64,000 nucleotides of DNA from Allorhizobium undicola ORS 992 = ATCC 700741. GTDB lineage: Bacteria > Pseudomonadota > Alphaproteobacteria > Rhizobiales > Rhizobiaceae. A model generated the notes under the pieces. The model was not told where the DNA came from and ran no database searches. It saw only the letters and a program-made list of their open reading frames with translations. A program made the translations under genes and the position numbers. The DNA is taken from contig NZ_JHXQ01000006.1 of assembly GCF_000621665.1 (NCBI RefSeq), positions 151,315 through 215,314 on the forward strand. Reading direction: 5' to 3'. Below are positions 54,965 to 63,679 of the stretch, one piece after another (position 1 is the first letter of the stretch; each line of letters opens with the position of its first letter).

Positions 54965-57466
54965 TCATGCCTTCCGGACCACCGGAGCTGCATGGCGACG
55001 GCGCCAATCACCGAGGAACAGCAGGATCGGTGCGGCGATAAAGACGGACGAGGTAGCAGCCACCACAATGCCGAACACCATGGGAACAGCAAAGCTTTCC
55101 ACCGCACTTCCGCCCCAGATCGCCATGGGCAGGAGGGCAAGAAAGGCAGTGGCTGAAGTATAAAGGCTGCGCGCCAGCGTTTCGTTGATCGAAAGATCGA
55201 TAATGTCACGCAGCGACATGGATTTGTAGAGCCGCATGTTTTCACGCATCCGGTCATAGACGACGACCTTGTCATTCACCGAATAGCCCACGAGCGTCAG
55301 CAACGCCGCAATGGCCGTCAGGTTGAAATCAAGCCCTGTGAGCGCAAAGAAGCCGACCGTTTTCGTAACATCGAGCACAAGCGTGGCAATCGCGCCCACG
55401 GCAAACGGCCATTCGAACCGGACCCATATATAGGCCATCATCGCAAGACTGGCCAGCAACACCGAAAGGAAGCCGGCAGTGGCAAGTTCGCCGCTGACCT
55501 TTGGCCCGACCACCTCGGTGCGTTGCACGGTGGACGAGGCATCGATCTCCACCAGCTTGTTGCGCAGGGTCTGTACTGCCGTGGACTGCGCCTCTTCGCC
55601 GCCCGGCTGACGTTCGACCCGCACAAGCAGGCGATGATCATCACCAAATTGCTGCAAGGCAACTTCACCCAACCCCAGAGAGTCCAATCCAGAACGGAAG
55701 GCCCCAAGGTCGGCAGGTTGCGCGGTGGTAATTTCAAGCTGGATGCCGCCGCGGAAGTCCACGCCGTAATTCAGCCCCGGTTTGAAGAACAGAACAAGCG
55801 AGGCGATGGACAAGACGGCTGAAATACCAATGCCGATGAAACGGCCCTTCATGAAGGCGATATGGGTGCCCGACGGCACCAGTTTCAACGGCAAAAGCGG
55901 CTTGATTTCCAGCACTTTCAGTTTGCGGCGGCGGACGATGGCGACCATGATGACGCGAACGATGGAAACCGCTGTGAACATTGAAATGGCAATGCCCAGC
56001 CCCATGGTCACGGCAAAGCCGCGCACCGGCCCGGTGCCGAACCAGAAAAGCAGCGCCGTTGCAATCAACGCCGTGACGTTACTGTCAACAATCGTGGAAT
56101 AGGCGCGATTGAAGCCTGCATCCAGCGCCGCCATCGCACCTCTGCCCTTGGCGGTCTCCTCGCGAATACGCTCGTTGATCAGCACGTTGGCATCCACCGC
56201 AAGGCCAATGCCCAACACGATACCGGCAATACCCGGCAGGGTCAGCGTTGCCCCAAGAAGCGTCAGGCCCGCAAAGGTCAGCACCACATTCAATGCCAGC
56301 GCCAGATTGGCCAGAAGCCCCCAGGCACCATAGAGAAACAGCATGAACGCAACGACAAGACCAAAGCCGATAACGCCTGTGGTGATACCAACGGAAATCG
56401 CATCGGCACCGAGATCGGCACCAACGGTTCTTTCCTCAACCACCGTCAGCTTGGCCGGAAGCGCCCCGGCACGCAGAAGGGCGGCAAGATCGTTGGCGCT
56501 CTGCACGGAGAAACTGCCGGAAATCTGGCCCGATCCACCCGTGATCGGTTCATTGATAACCGGTGCGCTCAAAACCTTGTTGTCCAATACAATGGCAAAA
56601 GGCTTGCCGACATTGGCTTGCGTGATGGCCGCGAACCTTTGGGCGCCAAGCGTGTCAAAACGGAAATTGACGACGGGTTCGTTATTGTTCGGGTTGAAAC
56701 TGACCCGCGCATCGGTCAGATGATCCCCGGAAAGCTCGGCCCGCTCGATTATCTGATACTGACGCCCCTGATCATCGGCCAGCGTCACCAGCCCGGCAGG
56801 CATTCGCCCGTCCGGCGCCGGTTCTGCGAGCATATGGAAACTCATCTTGGCCGTGGAACCGAGCAGGTCACGCAGACGCTTCGGATCCTGCACGCCCGGC
56901 AGCTGCACGAGAATGCGGTCGGACCCGACACGCTGGATGGTGGGCTCTGCCACCCCGACCTGATCGACGCGCTGGCGAATGATCTCAAGGCTCTGATCGA
57001 CGGCGGCAGTCACACGATCCGCAAGCCCCGCATCCGTCAATGTCACGGCAATTTCGCTTCCGGTTCCGCCAAAGGCCAGATCCGCGCTGCCAGTGACACC
57101 AACCGGCGCGGCAAGCTTCTGCAAGGCCGTTTCCGCTTCGCTGCGACGGGCAGCATCGGCGAGTGTGACGGTAATCCCGTGCTCGTTGCGACGGATGCTG
57201 GTGGTGGCGATGCCGCCTTGCGCGAGGGTCTGGCGGGCATCCTGCGTCAATGTCTGTAATCTTTCCTTGACCAGATCGGCGGCATCCACTTCCAGCACGA
57301 GATGCGAGCCACCGCGCAGGTCAAGGCCAAGTGAAACCCGCTGATGCGGCAGCCAGGAGGGAAGCTTGTCGAGAAAAGTCTGAGGCAGAATATTTGGCAG
57401 GGCCGTCATCATGCCGAACAGGATGATGAGCGAATAGAGCGCCAGAAGCCAACGTGAGGTTTTCAT
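54965..57466 (-). CDS. secDF: SecDF, fused protein-export membrane protein
   Basis: An 833-residue fusion. The SecD half (1-~510) has L-G-L-D-L-R-G-G-S-H-L-V near residue 47 and six helices. The SecF half (~540-833) has G-V-D-F-R-G-G-I-Q-L-E and A-L-L-T-L-V-G-Y-S-V-N-D-K-V-V-V-Y-D-R-M-R-E. It uses the proton gradient to help translocation by SecYEG. SecD-SecF fusions are common in related alphaproteobacteria. Confidence 0.95.
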   Translation of the reverse strand: MKTSRWLLALYSLIILFGMMTALPNILPQTFLDKLPSWLPHQRVSLGLDLRGGSHLVLEVDAADLVKERLQTLTQDARQTLAQGGIATTSIRRNEHGITVTLADAARRSEAETALQKLAAPVGVTGSADLAFGGTGSEIAVTLTDAGLADRVTAAVDQSLEIIRQRVDQVGVAEPTIQRVGSDRILVQLPGVQDPKRLRDLLGSTAKMSFHMLAEPAPDGRMPAGLVTLADDQGRQYQIIERAELSGDHLTDARVSFNPNNNEPVVNFRFDTLGAQRFAAITQANVGKPFAIVLDNKVLSAPVINEPITGGSGQISGSFSVQSANDLAALLRAGALPAKLTVVEERTVGADLGADAISVGITTGVIGFGLVVAFMLFLYGAWGLLANLALALNVVLTFAGLTLLGATLTLPGIAGIVLGIGLAVDANVLINERIREETAKGRGAMAALDAGFNRAYSTIVDSNVTALIATALLFWFGTGPVRGFAVTMGLGIAISMFTAVSIVRVIMVAIVRRRKLKVLEIKPLLPLKLVPSGTHIAFMKGRFIGIGISAVLSIASLVLFFKPGLNYGVDFRGGIQLEITTAQPADLGAFRSGLDSLGLGEVALQQFGDDHRLLVRVERQPGGEEAQSTAVQTLRNKLVEIDASSTVQRTEVVGPKVSGELATAGFLSVLLASLAMMAYIWVRFEWPFAVGAIATLVLDVTKTVGFFALTGLDFNLTAIAALLTLVGYSVNDKVVVYDRMRENMRLYKSMSLRDIIDLSINETLARSLYTSATAFLALLPMAIWGGSAVESFAVPMVFGIVVAATSSVFIAAPILLFLGDWRRRHAAPVVRKA

Positions 57467-57576
57467 TCAAGTGATCCGAAAGCACGCCTGCGGGCCGTGG
57501 CGCCAAAAGGCACGAAACGCCGCGCGGCAGAAAAGAAAAGGTCCAGAAAGCAGACCCGATACGGAAGCTACAGTAT

Positions 57577-58017
57577 TCAGGCCGCAAGACGGCCTGACCA
57601 GTCACCTTCGCAAGGCGGCGCACGCGGTAGCCTGGAGGGATGGGATTTGTCGGAAAATACCGCGAAATCATGAAAACACCCGCCCACAGATGCGGCGTGC
57701 GACACCATAACCCGGCCGGGAGCTGGCAGCGGGGCAATATCAGGATGGCCGGGATCGTTCCCGTCATTTCGCGGTGAAACAATCCGCCGGAATTCAACAG
57801 GGTCTTGACGCGCCTGAATTTGCAGGCTGCCCCTTGCGAACCGCGCACTGAGCGCAAGATCGCCCAACGAAAAAGATGCACGCGCAGAGATGGCGCCAGC
57901 ATGAAAGCTGGCCACCGCAAAACAAAACAGCAAGACGCCCGCCCAGTACAGGCGAAAAGAAATGGCCTTAACCTCGACGTTATCCGGCATCATGCATCGT
58001 GGAACAAAGCCCTTCAT
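57577..58017 (-). CDS. Hypothetical exported protein
   Basis: A 146-codon frame with a hydrophobic stretch near residues 22-42 (F-R-L-Y-W-A-G-V-L-L-F-C-F-A-V-A-S-F-H-A) that looks like a signal or anchor, followed by a proline/arginine-rich part without recognised domains. No strong ribosome binding site is visible, and other frames overlap it. It is the most protein-like frame in the 745-bp gap between secDF and the YoaK-type gene. Confidence 0.35.
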   Translation of the reverse strand: MKGFVPRCMMPDNVEVKAISFRLYWAGVLLFCFAVASFHAGAISARASFSLGDLALSARFARGSLQIQARQDPVEFRRIVSPRNDGNDPGHPDIAPLPAPGRVMVSHAASVGGCFHDFAVFSDKSHPSRLPRAPPCEGDWSGRLAA

Positions 58018-58211
58018 AAAGCTTGGTTAACACAGGCCGTACACACTGTCGATTGACAGAACGTCTTCGTCCCGCTTTTCCGCCCGTAACCATGCAAAAA
58101 CGACAACTCCAACACCAGGCCCGGCCAATGGCATGGATTTGACATTCACCACCAGATGACGCTGCAAATGACAATGCAAGATCAAAAACAGCCCCTCAGG
58201 AAAGAAAAGGC

Positions 58212-58937
58212 ATGAAAGCTTACCTGACACGCCTCACCCACAGCGAGCGGAGCGAAAGCAGCGACCGCGATCTTGCGCTCTACCTGACATTCATTGCAGG
58301 CGCTGCAAATGCGGGTGGTTTCATGGCCGTTGGCCAGTACACATCCCACATGTCCGGCATCGTCTCCAGCATGGCAGATACCCTTGTCCTTGGCCATGGG
58401 ACATTGTTTTTGACCGGGCTCTTTGCCGTCTTCTGCTTCATACTGGGTGCGGCGGCATCCGCGATCCTGATAAATTGGGGAAGACGGAAGGAATTGCGTT
58501 CTGTCTACGCCCTGCCCTTGGCCGCTGAAGCCTGCCTGCTCGTCGTCTTCGGCTTCAGTGGTCTGATGTTAAGCGGCAATCTACCGATAATCGGCCTGCT
58601 ATGCTTTATCATGGGCCTGCAAAATGCCGTCATCACCAAAATCTCCGGCGCAAGAATCCGCACCACCCACATTACGGGCCTTGTGACGGATGCGGGAATC
58701 GAATTCGGAAAGCTTCTCTACTGGAACCGGACCTCCCCTCCCGGTCGAAGCCCCGTCGATGCCGACAGGGAGAAACTGAAATTGCTGTGCACCATGATCG
58801 CACTGTTCTTCACCGGCGGCGTCAGCGGTGCAGTGGTTTTCACGCAGTTTGGCACGGCCGCAGCACTTTTTCTTGCCGTTCCGCTTGCGGCACTCACCCT
58901 GTTTCCGCTTCTCGAAGACTTTTCCGCCAGAAAATAA
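58212..58937 (+). CDS. YoaK/DUF1275-family membrane protein
   Basis: A 241-residue protein with six to seven hydrophobic segments and the family patterns F-I-A-G-A-A-N-A-G-G-F, T-S-H-M-S-G, G-L-Q-N-A and R-T-T-H-I-T-G. Members are widespread transporter-like proteins of unknown function. AGGAAAG precedes the ATG. No operon partner is seen. Confidence 0.88.
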   Translation: MKAYLTRLTHSERSESSDRDLALYLTFIAGAANAGGFMAVGQYTSHMSGIVSSMADTLVLGHGTLFLTGLFAVFCFILGAAASAILINWGRRKELRSVYALPLAAEACLLVVFGFSGLMLSGNLPIIGLLCFIMGLQNAVITKISGARIRTTHITGLVTDAGIEFGKLLYWNRTSPPGRSPVDADREKLKLLCTMIALFFTGGVSGAVVFTQFGTAAALFLAVPLAALTLFPLLEDFSARK

Positions 58938-59037
58938 CTGCCGCGCCCGTAGGGCGATTTCCCCAGTCCCGCTCAAAGTCCTGTTGACCTCTCCCATCCC
59001 TGCACTATAAAGCCGAATAACCCAAAGGGTATCGCAG

Positions 59038-59127
59038 GGAAGAGTGTCCGAGTGGTTTAAGGAACCGGTCTTGAAAACCGGCGTGCGGGAGACCGTACCG
59101 TGGGTTCGAATCCCACCTCTTCCGCCA
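59038..59127 (+). tRNA. tRNA-Ser (anticodon UGA)
   Basis: A 90-nt class II tRNA. The acceptor stem is GGAAGAG/CTCTTCC, the anticodon stem CCGGT/ACCGG carries the loop CTTGAAA (anticodon TGA), there is a long variable arm, the T-arm is GTGGGTTCGAATCCCAC, and the CCA is encoded. It is the likely attachment site of the integrative element that begins immediately downstream. Confidence 0.95.
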
Positions 59128-59199
59128 TCCTTATAATTTAATAAATGAAATCAATGATTTGCGGGGCGTTTTGTCAAACTTTGCAGTACGGTTTGACAA

Positions 59200-60243
59200 T
59201 TATGTTCTAGTTTTACCCCAGCCTTGGAGGTGAGGAGCCGCTTGTGTGGCGAGCTCTCGACGGCTGGCAGCGACGGTGTAGCGCGTTACTTCTTCCAGGG
59301 ATTTATGGCCGCTGACGGCCATAATCTGGTGTGGGGTGCATCCAGCCTCGGCCAATCTACGGCACGCGGCTTTGCGTAGGCCATGGGGTGATAGCTTGTC
59401 CGGAAGGCCTGCTTCTTTTGTCATTTCTCTAAACCAGTTGGTGAAACCGGCCGGAGTGAATGGCTTCCCTTGCGCGGTCGTCAAAAACGTCATGTTCTTG
59501 ACGGGCAGTGCGTTGAGCACGTCCTTGAAGGCGGCATGGAATGGAATCTCCACCAATTGGCCTGTCTTTTGCTGAACGATTGAAATCCAACCATCGCGGA
59601 CATGTTGACGGCCCATGCGGACCACGTCGCTGCGGCGCTGACCTGTATAGAGCAGGAGCGATAGCGCCAAATGCGCGCGGGTTCCAAGCTTGTGGTATGC
59701 CATGAATTGCTCAATGTGACGCTCTTCCCAAGTTAGGAAGCCCTCGGTCCTGTGGCGGATTTTCTTCACATCCTTGGTGGGATCATCCCGACGCCATTGC
59801 AGATCGACAGCGTGCAGCATCAGCAGATGGATCATACGCAGAAGATTGTTCGCGGCGGCCGGTGTTGCGGCTTTTTCTCCAATGATCTTTTTGACGTGCT
59901 GGGCCTGAAGGTGCGATACGCGCTTGGTGCCATGCTCTTCCCGGAAGCGCTCTACGATGCCGCGATAGGTTGTCTTGGTGGATTCCGAAAGCCTCTGAAA
60001 ATCAGAGGTCTTGTAATAGCTCACGACAAGAGCCGATACCGTGCCGGGCACGCTCTTGGATCTGCCGACCTCAATCTTTTCGCCGGCCGTCGCCTTTTCG
60101 TATGACGCCATGAATTCAGGGCTCCACGGCAGCCCCGAAAGAGGCGTAAGCGGATAGCCTTTCCGCCGATAGTACCAGCGAATTTTGCCGTGTCGGTCCT
60201 CAAAGCCCTGGCAGTATTTGGGTGGCCTGCGCATTTGCTTCAT
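59200..60243 (-). CDS. Tyrosine recombinase (phage-type integrase)
   Basis: A 347-residue integrase with an N-terminal arm- and core-binding domain. The catalytic set is visible: Arg in T-G-Q-R-R-S-D (~205), His-x-x-Arg in H-G-L-R-K-A-A (~293) and Tyr in T-R-Y-T-V-A-A (~325). It points toward the tRNA gene 73 bp away, the usual layout of tRNA-integrated elements. The other end of the element lies outside the window. Confidence 0.93.
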   Translation of the reverse strand: MKQMRRPPKYCQGFEDRHGKIRWYYRRKGYPLTPLSGLPWSPEFMASYEKATAGEKIEVGRSKSVPGTVSALVVSYYKTSDFQRLSESTKTTYRGIVERFREEHGTKRVSHLQAQHVKKIIGEKAATPAAANNLLRMIHLLMLHAVDLQWRRDDPTKDVKKIRHRTEGFLTWEERHIEQFMAYHKLGTRAHLALSLLLYTGQRRSDVVRMGRQHVRDGWISIVQQKTGQLVEIPFHAAFKDVLNALPVKNMTFLTTAQGKPFTPAGFTNWFREMTKEAGLPDKLSPHGLRKAACRRLAEAGCTPHQIMAVSGHKSLEEVTRYTVAASRRELATQAAPHLQGWGKTRT

Positions 60244-60246
60244 GCT

Positions 60247-60510
60247 TCAATCCCAATCGTTACCCTCTAGCAACGAACTATTGCCCTCAGATGGCAGTGC
60301 GTCCAGCGCAATATCAATCTGGCGCACATCCCACACGCGTCGCGAATCAATTTTGCGCGGCTGAGGCATGCGCCCGTCATCCACCATCTCGTCAAACTTC
60401 GAGACCCCGACGCCTGCATAGGCCGCCGCCTGCAAACGGTTGAGCATTCGCTGAAACGGCAACGGTAACACCGACTTTAGTTGTCGTGGTTCTGTCCGCA
60501 TAGTGCTCAT
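60247..60510 (-). CDS. AlpA-like small DNA-binding protein (possible excisionase)
   Basis: An 87-residue protein with the MerR/AlpA-like pattern L-N-R-L-Q-A-A-A-Y-A-G-V-G-V-S-K-F-D-E-M and W-D-V-R-Q-I-D-I-A-L-D-A-L. Such proteins next to integrases often act as excisionase or its activator. It ends 4 bp before the integrase start. Confidence 0.75.
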   Translation of the reverse strand: MSTMRTEPRQLKSVLPLPFQRMLNRLQAAAYAGVGVSKFDEMVDDGRMPQPRKIDSRRVWDVRQIDIALDALPSEGNSSLLEGNDWD

Positions 60511-60586
60511 CGTACATCATCGCTATTTATCACGCTCGCCACTCTACTTGAAGTTTCGTGCACCAAATTTTAGTGTCCGGCTGTAC

Positions 60587-60769
60587 CTAGGCCGCGTCGA
60601 ACAGCCAAATACGTTCTGTGACCGCCGCTGCGTTACGCTGCTGACTGTCCTTGCTGATGCCGGCGCTTAGAAGGTCACTCTCTGTCTGCGCGCCGCGCTC
60701 CTGATAGAGCGCAAACATCTGGGTGCGATCACGCTCGTCTTCGGCTGTAATGCTGGCAGTCTGCTGCAT
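60587..60769 (-). CDS. Small hypothetical protein of the integrated element
   Basis: A 60-residue acidic, polar protein starting MQQTASITAEDERDRTQMFA, with GAGGA six bases before the ATG. No domain is recognised. It lies downstream of an operator-like site shared with the repressor's other flank, so it is probably under repressor control. Confidence 0.6.
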   Translation of the reverse strand: MQQTASITAEDERDRTQMFALYQERGAQTESDLLSAGISKDSQQRNAAAVTERIWLFDAA

Positions 60770-60862
60770 GGTTCATCCTCGGTTTTGTCCAGAAGATTAG
60801 GGCAGAGCGCACACCGCGCTGCCGGTTATCCGCTGGGATCTGCATCACCTGTGCGAATGAGG

Positions 60863-60877
60863 ATAATATGCGCAAAC
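60863..60877. promoter_or_regulatory. Repressor operator candidate, left site
   Basis: ATAATATGCGCAAAC is identical over 15 bases to the complement of 61592-61606. A related sequence, CGCATAATTAT, lies at ~60910. The sites lie upstream of the 60-residue protein's gene. Confidence 0.55.
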
Positions 60878-60948
60878 GGAACCATGTCAGCAAGATAAAA
60901 ATGCGCGAACGCATAATTATTTTTCGCCGAGCGGATAATCCGGATATT

Positions 60949-61524
60949 TTACCTCGGCTTGATCCAGTCGATCGGGGCTGCCCACTCAACGACCTGGTCG
61001 ATCATATCAGGGTAAAGCGCATTGATGCTAGTCAGCGTCCAGGTGTTCGGGGTCGTGCCCGGACGGACGGTCTTGACGAAGATTCGACCATCGGCCAGCT
61101 GCACGACGGCGCGTCTGTTCACCATCTCCGAGGGCGGCAAGGTCTTTGAGTAGAAGAGGATGGTTCCCTCTTCATAGGCGGGATACATCGATTCTCCGGA
61201 GACCTCTACGGCAACGGTGTTCTGATGAGCATCTGCCGGCGCATCGACATAGCTTTGGCCGCCTTCGTCGATGGCGTAGATTTCCTGACCGGCGCCGACT
61301 TTGCCCATCAGCTTGACGCGCTTGAACGGTTCGCTGTCGGGCGTGCCGAACTCCATGTTGTAGAGCTCGCGGATAGCATCGCGGTGGTGGCCCTCCGGCT
61401 CGGAGCCGGACTTCCATCGATTGACGGTAGATTGGGACACGCCAAAATGGGCCGCCAGCTTGACCTGGTTCCACTTTTTCATGCTGAGAAGCTGGGCTAT
61501 GTAGGTCGCGATATCCATGGGCAT
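60949..61524 (-). CDS. CI/LexA-like phage repressor (HTH plus S24 peptidase)
   Basis: A 191-residue repressor with an N-terminal helix-turn-helix (Q-V-K-L-A-A-H-F-G-V-S-Q-S-T-V-N-R-W at ~20-37). The S24 peptidase domain has the catalytic Ser in G-E-S-M-Y-P near 112 and Lys in R-I-F-V-K-T-V near 150; a plausible cleavage site lies in K-V-G-A-G near 75. It should keep the element quiet and be inactivated by RecA-stimulated self-cleavage after DNA damage. Confidence 0.9.
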   Translation of the reverse strand: MPMDIATYIAQLLSMKKWNQVKLAAHFGVSQSTVNRWKSGSEPEGHHRDAIRELYNMEFGTPDSEPFKRVKLMGKVGAGQEIYAIDEGGQSYVDAPADAHQNTVAVEVSGESMYPAYEEGTILFYSKTLPPSEMVNRRAVVQLADGRIFVKTVRPGTTPNTWTLTSINALYPDMIDQVVEWAAPIDWIKPR

Positions 61525-61596
61525 GGGAATACTATAGATCGGCGAAACTAAAAAATCCGTTTATGGATAAAATTGCCTTTTCATGATATCTGTTTG

Positions 61597-61609
61597 CGCA
61601 TATTATGCG
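61597..61609. promoter_or_regulatory. Repressor operator candidate, right site
   Basis: CGCATATTATGCG is a 13-bp palindrome within GTTTGCGCATATTAT, the complement of the left operator. It lies between the repressor gene and the divergent replication-type gene. Confidence 0.6.
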
Positions 61610-61612
61610 TGA

Positions 61613-61690
61613 ATGTCACCCATCCTCCCCATTTATCTTCTTGACCTCCTCGATCTACGCACCCTGTTGCGTGCAGGCGGTGCGCTATGA
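61613..61690 (+). CDS. Possible 25-residue leader peptide
   Basis: A short frame (MSPILPIYLLDLLDLRTLLR ...) whose TGA overlaps the ATG of the next gene as ATGA. Its leucine-rich sequence and coupling suggest translational control, but no convincing ribosome binding site is seen. Confidence 0.25.
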   Translation: MSPILPIYLLDLLDLRTLLRAGGAL

Positions 61691-63111
61691 GCCGCGAAGC
61701 CACGATCCGGCGTGGGGTGCGCAATGCGCATTACGCTGCCATTCCCAATCATGTGTTTGAAGATGCAAGGCTGTCGATGGAGGCCCGCTGGCTGCTGTCT
61801 TATCTGCTGTCCAAGCCCGACAACTGGACCGTGGTGATCGGCGATATCGTCAAGAAGGGCAATTGCGGGCGCGACAAGGCGCGCAAGATGATCGCCGAGC
61901 TGGTGGAGACCGGCTATGCGGAACGGGAGCAGACCCGCACGGATGGCAAATTCGGGCCAACGGTGCTGGTGATCTTTGACGAGCCGCGACCAGGCTCCGC
62001 CAATACCGACACCTGTGATGTCTCTGATACCGCCGAGCTGACAGATGCGTCTGATGCCCCCGACGCATCCTGCAGTTCCGGCAGCTTTGCCGGGGCCGAT
62101 GCTGTGGCCAAAAGTGTTGCATATCTACCGCAGACTGAATTGCCGTTGTCGGCAAATCCGTCGCCGGTTTTACTGGCGCCGGTAAAATCGGCCCTTAGTA
62201 ATAACTTACATCTAGCAAAGACTGACTCCTACCAAGGGGAGGGCGAGCGCGAACCGGCTGGTGACGGTCGTGGTGCCGCTGATGTCAATGACAGGGCGGC
62301 GAGGCGGCTGGATCGAGCCCGGATCGCCGCGCAGTTCGACACCTGGTTCAAGCTGTGGCCAAGACACGGCAACCCCGATTTTGCCCGCAATGCCTGGTTT
62401 GCACTGTCGGCTGGGGAGCGGGAGACCTGCATTGAGCGGACGCCAGCCTATCTGGCCTGGGCAGCACGCGACGACCTGACGGTACCGGCCGTCTACCTCA
62501 AGGCACGGGCATGGAGGGAGATGCCGGAGGGTCTGACGGGACATCGGGTTCAAAGCTCTGCCCAGACGCACGCTCAAGCTCAGACCCATCCTCATCCTCA
62601 GGCCCATCCCTCTACCCGGACCGGCCCCCAACCCAGTCTCCACACCCATGTCATCGCCAAGGTCTGCGGCAAGCTCTGGATGGGCCGACGTTTCCAGGCG
62701 CTGCTCTGCGAGCCCACAGGCCAGCTGGTGATGACGGCTTTCGATGAACGGCGGATTGCCTCAGGAGCAATCAGCCGGGAGGCACTGGCCTGGGAAAAGC
62801 GCCGGGACCATGGCTGGCCCCTAGTCAGCAAGATGCACGATCTCGCCGGCCGGAACGAGCCGTTCAAGACCGCGATCGACATCCTGCCGCTGGTCTCCAG
62901 CTTCGAGACGGTCGAGTGCGGCAGCACGCTGTTTGCAGCCTGGCGACGGCTGCACGAGCGCCGCGGGTGGATGTTCGTCGATGGCCTGAGCGACTGGATC
63001 TCGTTTCCGGCGATCGACCAAGAACAGCCCGATCTCGATGTGGCGGCCGAGGCCGCCCTTGAGCAATTCAAAAACTGCCTAAACGAGGGACGTACCCATG
63101 ATGCAGCATAA
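61687..63111 (+). CDS. Helix-turn-helix protein of phage replication type
   Basis: A 474-residue protein. Residues ~15-100 form a winged-helix region (S-M-E-A-R-W-L-L-S-Y-L-L-S-K-P, C-G-R-D-K-A-R-K-M-I-A-E-L) like phage replication initiators. A low-complexity Asp/Thr/Ser linker follows, then a conserved C-terminal half with a histidine/glutamine/proline stretch (Q-T-H-A-Q-A-Q-T-H-P-H-P-Q). It lies divergent from the repressor and is probably expressed when the repressor is lost. Confidence 0.7.
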   Translation: MSREATIRRGVRNAHYAAIPNHVFEDARLSMEARWLLSYLLSKPDNWTVVIGDIVKKGNCGRDKARKMIAELVETGYAEREQTRTDGKFGPTVLVIFDEPRPGSANTDTCDVSDTAELTDASDAPDASCSSGSFAGADAVAKSVAYLPQTELPLSANPSPVLLAPVKSALSNNLHLAKTDSYQGEGEREPAGDGRGAADVNDRAARRLDRARIAAQFDTWFKLWPRHGNPDFARNAWFALSAGERETCIERTPAYLAWAARDDLTVPAVYLKARAWREMPEGLTGHRVQSSAQTHAQAQTHPHPQAHPSTRTGPQPSLHTHVIAKVCGKLWMGRRFQALLCEPTGQLVMTAFDERRIASGAISREALAWEKRRDHGWPLVSKMHDLAGRNEPFKTAIDILPLVSSFETVECGSTLFAAWRRLHERRGWMFVDGLSDWISFPAIDQEQPDLDVAAEAALEQFKNCLNEGRTHDAA

Positions 63112-63679
63112 CCGTGACCGTAACCAACAGACCGTCATCTCGAATGAATGGCTCTTGACGCTTGCCCGTGTCACAGCCGCCGAGGCGAGGCGGAAGCGCC
63201 AGATCGCCATGGCCCGGCGCGAGCGCCCTGACTTCGACCAACTCGCTCGCTGGGTGGTGGCGCGCTGCAAGAGCGGTCTGGAGCAGGCCATCCGCGATGC
63301 GCTGACTGAGCGGGGGATCGAGTGCTGGTGCCCCTGCGAGCGGCTGAGACTGCCGCCCCGGCGCCGCAAGCCGGCGATTGTCGTCGAGCGGCCGCTGTTC
63401 CGAGGCTATCTGTTCGTGCGGGTGATCCCGGACAACGAGGCCTATGCCGGGCTGCTGCGGGCCTCCAGGCTGCAGAGCCTGATGGGCCAAGATGGCAAGC
63501 CCTATCTGATGCCCGAAGTTTTGATGCGGCAACTGCTCTTATCGGCCAAGACTGCGGAGAGACGCCATATGGACGCGGGTGATGTGCCGCCGATGTCTGA
63601 CATGCTCGGCAAGCAGGTGACGATCCGCTCCGGCCCATTTGCCGACTTCGTGGTGACAGTGTGTCAATCGGCGTTGTAA
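63098..63679 (+). pseudogene. NusG-like antitermination protein, truncated by an IS21 insertion
   Basis: The NusG N-terminal (NGN) domain is clear: W-V-V-A-R-C-K-S-G-L-E-Q-A-I, G-I-E-C-W-C-P, P-L-F-R-G-Y-L-F-V-R-V. The KOW domain begins (G-K-Q-V-T-I-R-S-G-P-F-A-D-F) but is cut after about ten residues, where the IS21 end starts; the last codons are IS sequence. Stand-alone NusG paralogues (RfaH/LoaP-like) promote transcription of long operons. The start overlaps the previous gene by 14 bp and has GAGGGA upstream. Confidence 0.8.
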
